Assembly (NCBI GenBank): GCA_036971715.1 | Contig: JAVHJL010000006.1 | Span: 1,674,001-1,738,000, forward strand | DNA from: Arthrobotrys musiformis | Lineage: Eukaryota > Ascomycota > Orbiliomycetes > Orbiliales > Orbiliaceae | DNA: 64,000 nucleotides | Direction of reading: 5' to 3' | Translations under genes and position numbers: made by a program | Notes under the pieces: model-generated | The model's database searches: none | What the model saw: only the letters and a program-made list of their open reading frames with translations | Told to the model about the DNA's origin: nothing | In this document: piece by piece, positions 60,520 through 64,000 of the stretch | Position numbering within the stretch: the first letter of the stretch is position 1 | How the letters are laid out: every line of letters begins with the position of its first letter

Positions 60520-61522
60520 ATCAATCTGATATAAACCTCGTAAAACACAAAAAGTCTTCGTCGCCGCTCAATTATATCGGATTTCGGTAAGGAAAAAGAA
60601 CAAAGGAGAAGATGCCTCGGGAATTCGTTCTGCTTATTCGAAAGTGAAAGAAGAATCGAAATCTTGGTTATCGAAGGAGAGAAGTGGGGAGAAGAGAAGC
60701 GCGTAAGCATGATTTTTTCGTTTTTACTAGTAGTATTATTCATAAGTTATTGTTCGATCACGATAGTTTCTTTTCGTTCAACTCGACTACCCAGCTCTTT
60801 AAGCCGTCTTGTTCTACATTAAACCCCCCCAATCATGCATTCATTTCTGTATTTCCAATTGTAAACTAAAAGAATCAATTCCTCATAACCGCTCAATTAC
60901 ATAACTTGAAAAGTCTAGAGCGGTCGATATAGTAATCATCGCCTAATAGCCAAGGTTGAACCCCCATAATAGTCGATAGAGCTAGTCAACAGTACCTGTT
61001 TAAACATATCGGATTTCACCCGAACGCGCGCGAACGGACCAGCTTCCCCAGATCCGAGAAACGTACTAGAGCAACGCAAGGCTTTGTTGTGTCTTGGAAT
61101 TATTCAAGACTATACTACCTGACCGCCTACGCCGACACTGCACTGGCCGATACGATGGAGATGAAATATGAATATATGTTGGTACCTACTTAGGTATATA
61201 AGTACCTAGGAGGTTTCTAAATAGAGTTAGCTTTAGGCACAGAACGATACCGAGCCCACAATGTGTTAAATTCAAACCCAGCGGGTTTCGTGGTGAAAAC
61301 ATGACATATAGTTAGATAGTAGTCTAGACACGACACATACCTACTTAGGTAGCTAGTTGATAGGTAGGTAAGTATAGCTCCCCGCCTCTCGATACCTCTC
61401 TGCATCGCAATCGCCTTCTGTTTATTCATGATCTTCTTTCACACCGTGGGCATGAGCGTGTCGGCCACTATATTCAAAGATGCCAACCGCCACGCCCTTA
61501 ATTGCTACGAATCCACGACGGA
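60520..61522. other. intergenic region downstream of the lectin gene
   Basis: About 1 kb. The left end is lectin 3' UTR. Short GTAGGTA/ACCTAC words recur around 61.18-61.37 kb. No supportable gene. Confidence 0.45.
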
Positions 61523-61729
61523 ATGTTTATTTTCTGGTGGCTTGTTGTTGGATCAATATGCGCGATCTTTATTGAATTTAAAGATAAATGCCCCGGATTC
61601 AGTTTTGTCCCTGGGCATGTTTATCTTTTAATATTGGGTACTTTTGGGGTGGGGAATATAGCATTTTTGATTAGGATGGAGTGTTGGAAGATGATTGATG
61701 ATGAGCTGAGAAGGGATAATGTAGTGTAG
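61523..61729 (+). CDS. possible small two-transmembrane protein
   Basis: An ATG-initiated frame of 68 residues. It starts MFIFWWLVVGSICAIFIEF, has a second hydrophobic stretch VYLLILGTFGVGNIAFLI, and ends in a charged tail (ECWKMIDDELRRDNVV). The two hydrophobic stretches with a charged loop and tail look protein-like. I recognise no family. The overlapping frame from 61428 (MIFFHTVGMSVSA) is an alternative, so this may be part of a disrupted or differently spliced gene. Confidence 0.25.
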   Translation: MFIFWWLVVGSICAIFIEFKDKCPGFSFVPGHVYLLILGTFGVGNIAFLIRMECWKMIDDELRRDNVV

Positions 61730-61906
61730 TATAGTATATCATTATGTACGGATATTCCAAATCAGCAATTAGCTGTGTAATTACCTGTGTATATAGGGAT
61801 CTTCCCTGAATAGCAACAATATTTCATGAATTCACCTCAGCATATAATTTTGCCTTCCTCATTCTCATTCTCATCCTCCTCCTCTCCTTTCCACCCCACT
61901 ATCACC

Positions 61907-63068
61907 ATGCATCATAATTCGACTAATGATAACAACCCTCCGGTGGATTGTATCCCAGGTCTCAGAGCCTACGAGCGGAAAGGGCCTAAAAGGATCAACA
62001 TGTAAGGTTTACTTACCGACTTACCACTTACCAAATTACCTCCTAATTATCCTGTAACCTAGTAGTAGCCTAGCATAGATAGACTCCCCTCCCAGGGCCC
62101 TCTACAATGGATAACTTAACCATCTACATCCCTGCGCAAGCATATAACACAACATCTTTAGGAGCCACGACCGCGGACGTGTACGTATACACGTACCGCA
62201 TCGGAAGAAGCTGAATCTGGTTTGATCACACGGTGGAAACGCCATAAACGGGGTAAGTAGTTGTGTTATCGATATCATCACCACATTTGACTACACCCGT
62301 AGAAGATTTACTTTAGTTAACCCACCTGATTAGGGACCTACAATTTCCTCGTGGCAATACTACTTTGTGCGAGTTTCTACACCTATGGGACCTACCTGAT
62401 AGTTTGGGACGGGTCCTCTCTATCTATAGGTCCTTGGGTGCTTTCGAAGTATTGGCCTATCGGGTCCCCCATAATGGTAGTGCAGGGTTGGGTTTGTCTA
62501 CTCGAAGAAACGCCAGCTGGGGGGTCCTCAGAAAGTCCCAACCGGGGCTTTTCACACTTACATCACCATTAATCTCGCCATACCGTACTTCGCGTCGAAA
62601 TCAAACTGCCTTGTTATACAGACCGCCCTGCAATTTGTTGAAACTTACCTCAACAATTTGACTGGTGTCGACATGGCTATGGAATCGAGGGGCGAGGCTA
62701 CGGACGCCTCTGAAACGGCTCCTGCGATTATGAACTAGGAGACCGCTATAAGGACACTGGCAGTGACAGTAACGGCAGCAGGAGCGCTCACGAACGCTAT
62801 TGCCCCCCTTTGCGCGTCTGGGTTACCTGTGAATCCTACTGGGAACCTCGATACAGCTCTCGACCTTCTCAAGTTGACCCAAACACAAACGTTTACGACG
62901 GCAGTGCGAACCCCCATGTGGGAAGAAGGACAGGGCGTAGAGTTCGATAGCATGATGACGCCTCCAGCCGGAAATTCAAATCAACATGTGTTTCCCGGAG
63001 CGACTGAGAGTACCTCTACAGCTACTAAGATTGATGGAAATGCTCTGAAAACTTGTTTCCCTCGCTGA
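61907..63068 (+). pseudogene. disrupted or unresolved orphan gene
   Basis: Coding-like segments follow one another: MHHNSTNDNNPPVDC (61907-62001, then GTAAGG); a basic stretch ending RWKRHKRG (62162-62252, then GTAAGT); after TAG at 62331-62333, TYNFLVAILLCASFYTYG with one membrane-like helix. Near 62483 the coding-like frame changes by one base. It then reads KVPTGAFHTYITINLAIPYF to a TAG at 62736-62738. The same frame stays open after that stop for another 110 codons, to TGA at 63068. The first two segments do not join in phase. A 55-nt intron (62477-62531) could repair the shift, but nothing obvious removes the internal stop. It may be a decayed gene or one with unusual splicing. No family is recognised. 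Confidence 0.4.
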
Positions 63069-63636
63069 TGGCTCAAGTTTTCTGTTTGGGGGCAGGGAAG
63101 GGTTGAGCTGTTTGTGTTTTTGGGAGAGAGCGTTTTAGGTCGAGAACTCAAGACCAACCTATCCGTAGCCACAAGTGGTCGACGTGAGGTTGTCCCCCCT
63201 TCTATAACGATGGTCATTCCGTTATTTTTGGGTTAAGAGTCGTAGTGGCTCCGTTTGTAACTTAGTTCTCCTCCATTGTAATTAGCTTTTAGTTCTAGGG
63301 CCGTAGAGCCATAGCCTAGGCATTCTGCGTCTAGGCCGTGGTGTCTATTATTATAATTACGAGATTGGTGTTCTTGAAAGTGGGTTTTTTAAGGCGGGTT
63401 TTAGACGGATGAAGGGAAGAGTCAAGTCAAGGAAGAGGTTCCTTTGTAAAAACTACGTAACTTAAATCATTTACCGTCCCCGCATCCGAACCCCGGACTC
63501 CAGCTTCCCCTCCGACAGCTTCTTATAAAGTCCATTGGCCGAGCTACACGAACATATTAAATACCTCCTAACCGAGTAATAAACTTGAAGGTCTTCCCAA
63601 CAGTAAAAATTTAGATTTCAAGTAAAATTGCAATTC
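63069..63636. other. intergenic region upstream of isochorismatase gene
   Basis: About 570 bp with no gene. It presumably contains the promoter of the following gene. Confidence 0.45.
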
Positions 63637-64000
63637 ATGAGATACCAAATCTACCGCCACGCCGCCATCTTCCGTCGACCCTTCAACTTCACCGCCAAAT
63701 TCCAACAATACCAACGCAATATCAGCATCATGTCTAAAGTCTCCCAACCGCGGATTGCAAATCCCGTTCTCTTGTATATACCCGCCCTTTCTTATACTTT
63801 CTCTATAACCCCCTCAAAAGAAAATGCTAATGGATGGAGAACAGCATCTGCGACATCCAAGAGCGCTTCCAAAAAGCAATCTACCAATTCCCCGCCGTCG
63901 TAACCACAACTCTAAAACTCCTCTCCGCAGCATCAACCCTCAAAATCCCCGTGTACATCACAACCCAAAACCGCCGCGCCCTGGGCGACACCCTTCCCGA
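63637..64000 (+). CDS. isochorismatase-family hydrolase (5' part, runs off window)
   Basis: Exon 1 is 63637-63773 and exon 2 begins at 63845 and runs past 64000; 97 complete codons are visible. Joining over a 71-nt intron gives ANPVLFICDIQERFQKAIYQ, with the likely nucleophile-triad Asp in ICDIQE, then FPAVVTTTLKLLSAASTL and IPVYITTQNRRALGDT. This is the start of the cysteine-hydrolase isochorismatase fold; the Lys and Cys of the triad lie outside the window. The first 31 residues (MRYQIYRHAAIFRRPFNFTA...) have several Arg and no acidic residue, like a mitochondrial presequence. An internal ATG at 63730 (MSKVSQPRIANP) would give a form without it. The substrate is unknown. Confidence 0.85.

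Noticed and set aside
1..64000. CRISPR arrays, rRNA genes, intact transposons, secondary-metabolite or heterokaryon-incompatibility clusters
   Set aside because: Looked for and not seen. Tandem repeats are short and spacer-free, and no transposase, reverse transcriptase, PKS/NRPS or NLR domain is present.

Overview
The window is nuclear DNA of a filamentous ascomycete (Pezizomycotina). Genes carry short GT-AG introns of about 45-80 nt, usually with a CTAAC- or CTGAC-type branch point just before the acceptor. The gene set is typical of such fungi: the pseudo-carboxypeptidase ECM14, an Ecl1-type zinc-binding regulator, a filamentous-fungus PEX8, a DGAT1-type acyltransferase and a Jsn1/Puf2-type PUF protein. 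I cannot fix the class or species. Eighteen protein genes can be modelled exon by exon (the last runs off the end), along with one broken or unresolved gene. No rRNA, tRNA, CRISPR array, intact transposon or secondary-metabolite cluster was found.

Layout. 1-6.5 kb: AT-rich, gene-free DNA with a visible C-over-G bias on the + strand. 6.5-12.2 kb: ECM14 (-), mitochondrial ribosomal protein uL14m (+) and the PKA catalytic subunit (-). 12.2-18.0 kb: a 5.8 kb gene-free stretch full of short tandem repeats. 18.0-24.6 kb: NFKBIL1-like protein (-), TTI1 (+) and an Ecl1-family protein (-). 24.6-30.2 kb: another gene-poor stretch. 30.2-40.1 kb: VPS72/SWC2 (-) with a tetrapeptide array, a 4.5 kb leader region, and a large RRM+PUF RNA-binding protein (+). 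42.8-46.6 kb: a NiCoT nickel/cobalt transporter (+) and a DGAT1-type acyltransferase (-), tail to tail. 48.1-51.9 kb: mRNA capping guanylyltransferase CEG1 (-) and an NSRP1-like nuclear protein (+), head to head. 52.3-58.0 kb: PEX8 (+), STE14 (-) and a ZRT3-like ZIP transporter with Cys-rich and His-rich loops (-). 59.3-60.5 kb: an L-type lectin cargo receptor (+). 61.4-63.1 kb: coding-like but disrupted sequence. 63.6-64.0 kb: start of an isochorismatase-family hydrolase (+).

The genes do not form one pathway. They are mostly conserved housekeeping and signalling genes: nuclear gene expression (CEG1, VPS72, NSRP1-like, NFKBIL1-like, TTI1), nutrient signalling and life span (PKA, Ecl1-like), metals (NiCoT, ZIP), lipids and peroxisomes (DGAT1, PEX8), and prenylation and secretion (STE14, lectin). 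The most notable points are structural: microexons of 11, 13, 15 and 27 nt; a GC-AG intron; a 51-nt intron whose retention would keep the STE14 frame; A-homopolymer 3' splice sites in several genes; the ZIP metal-binding loops; and the disrupted orphan locus near 62 kb. I found no convincing new multi-gene system.
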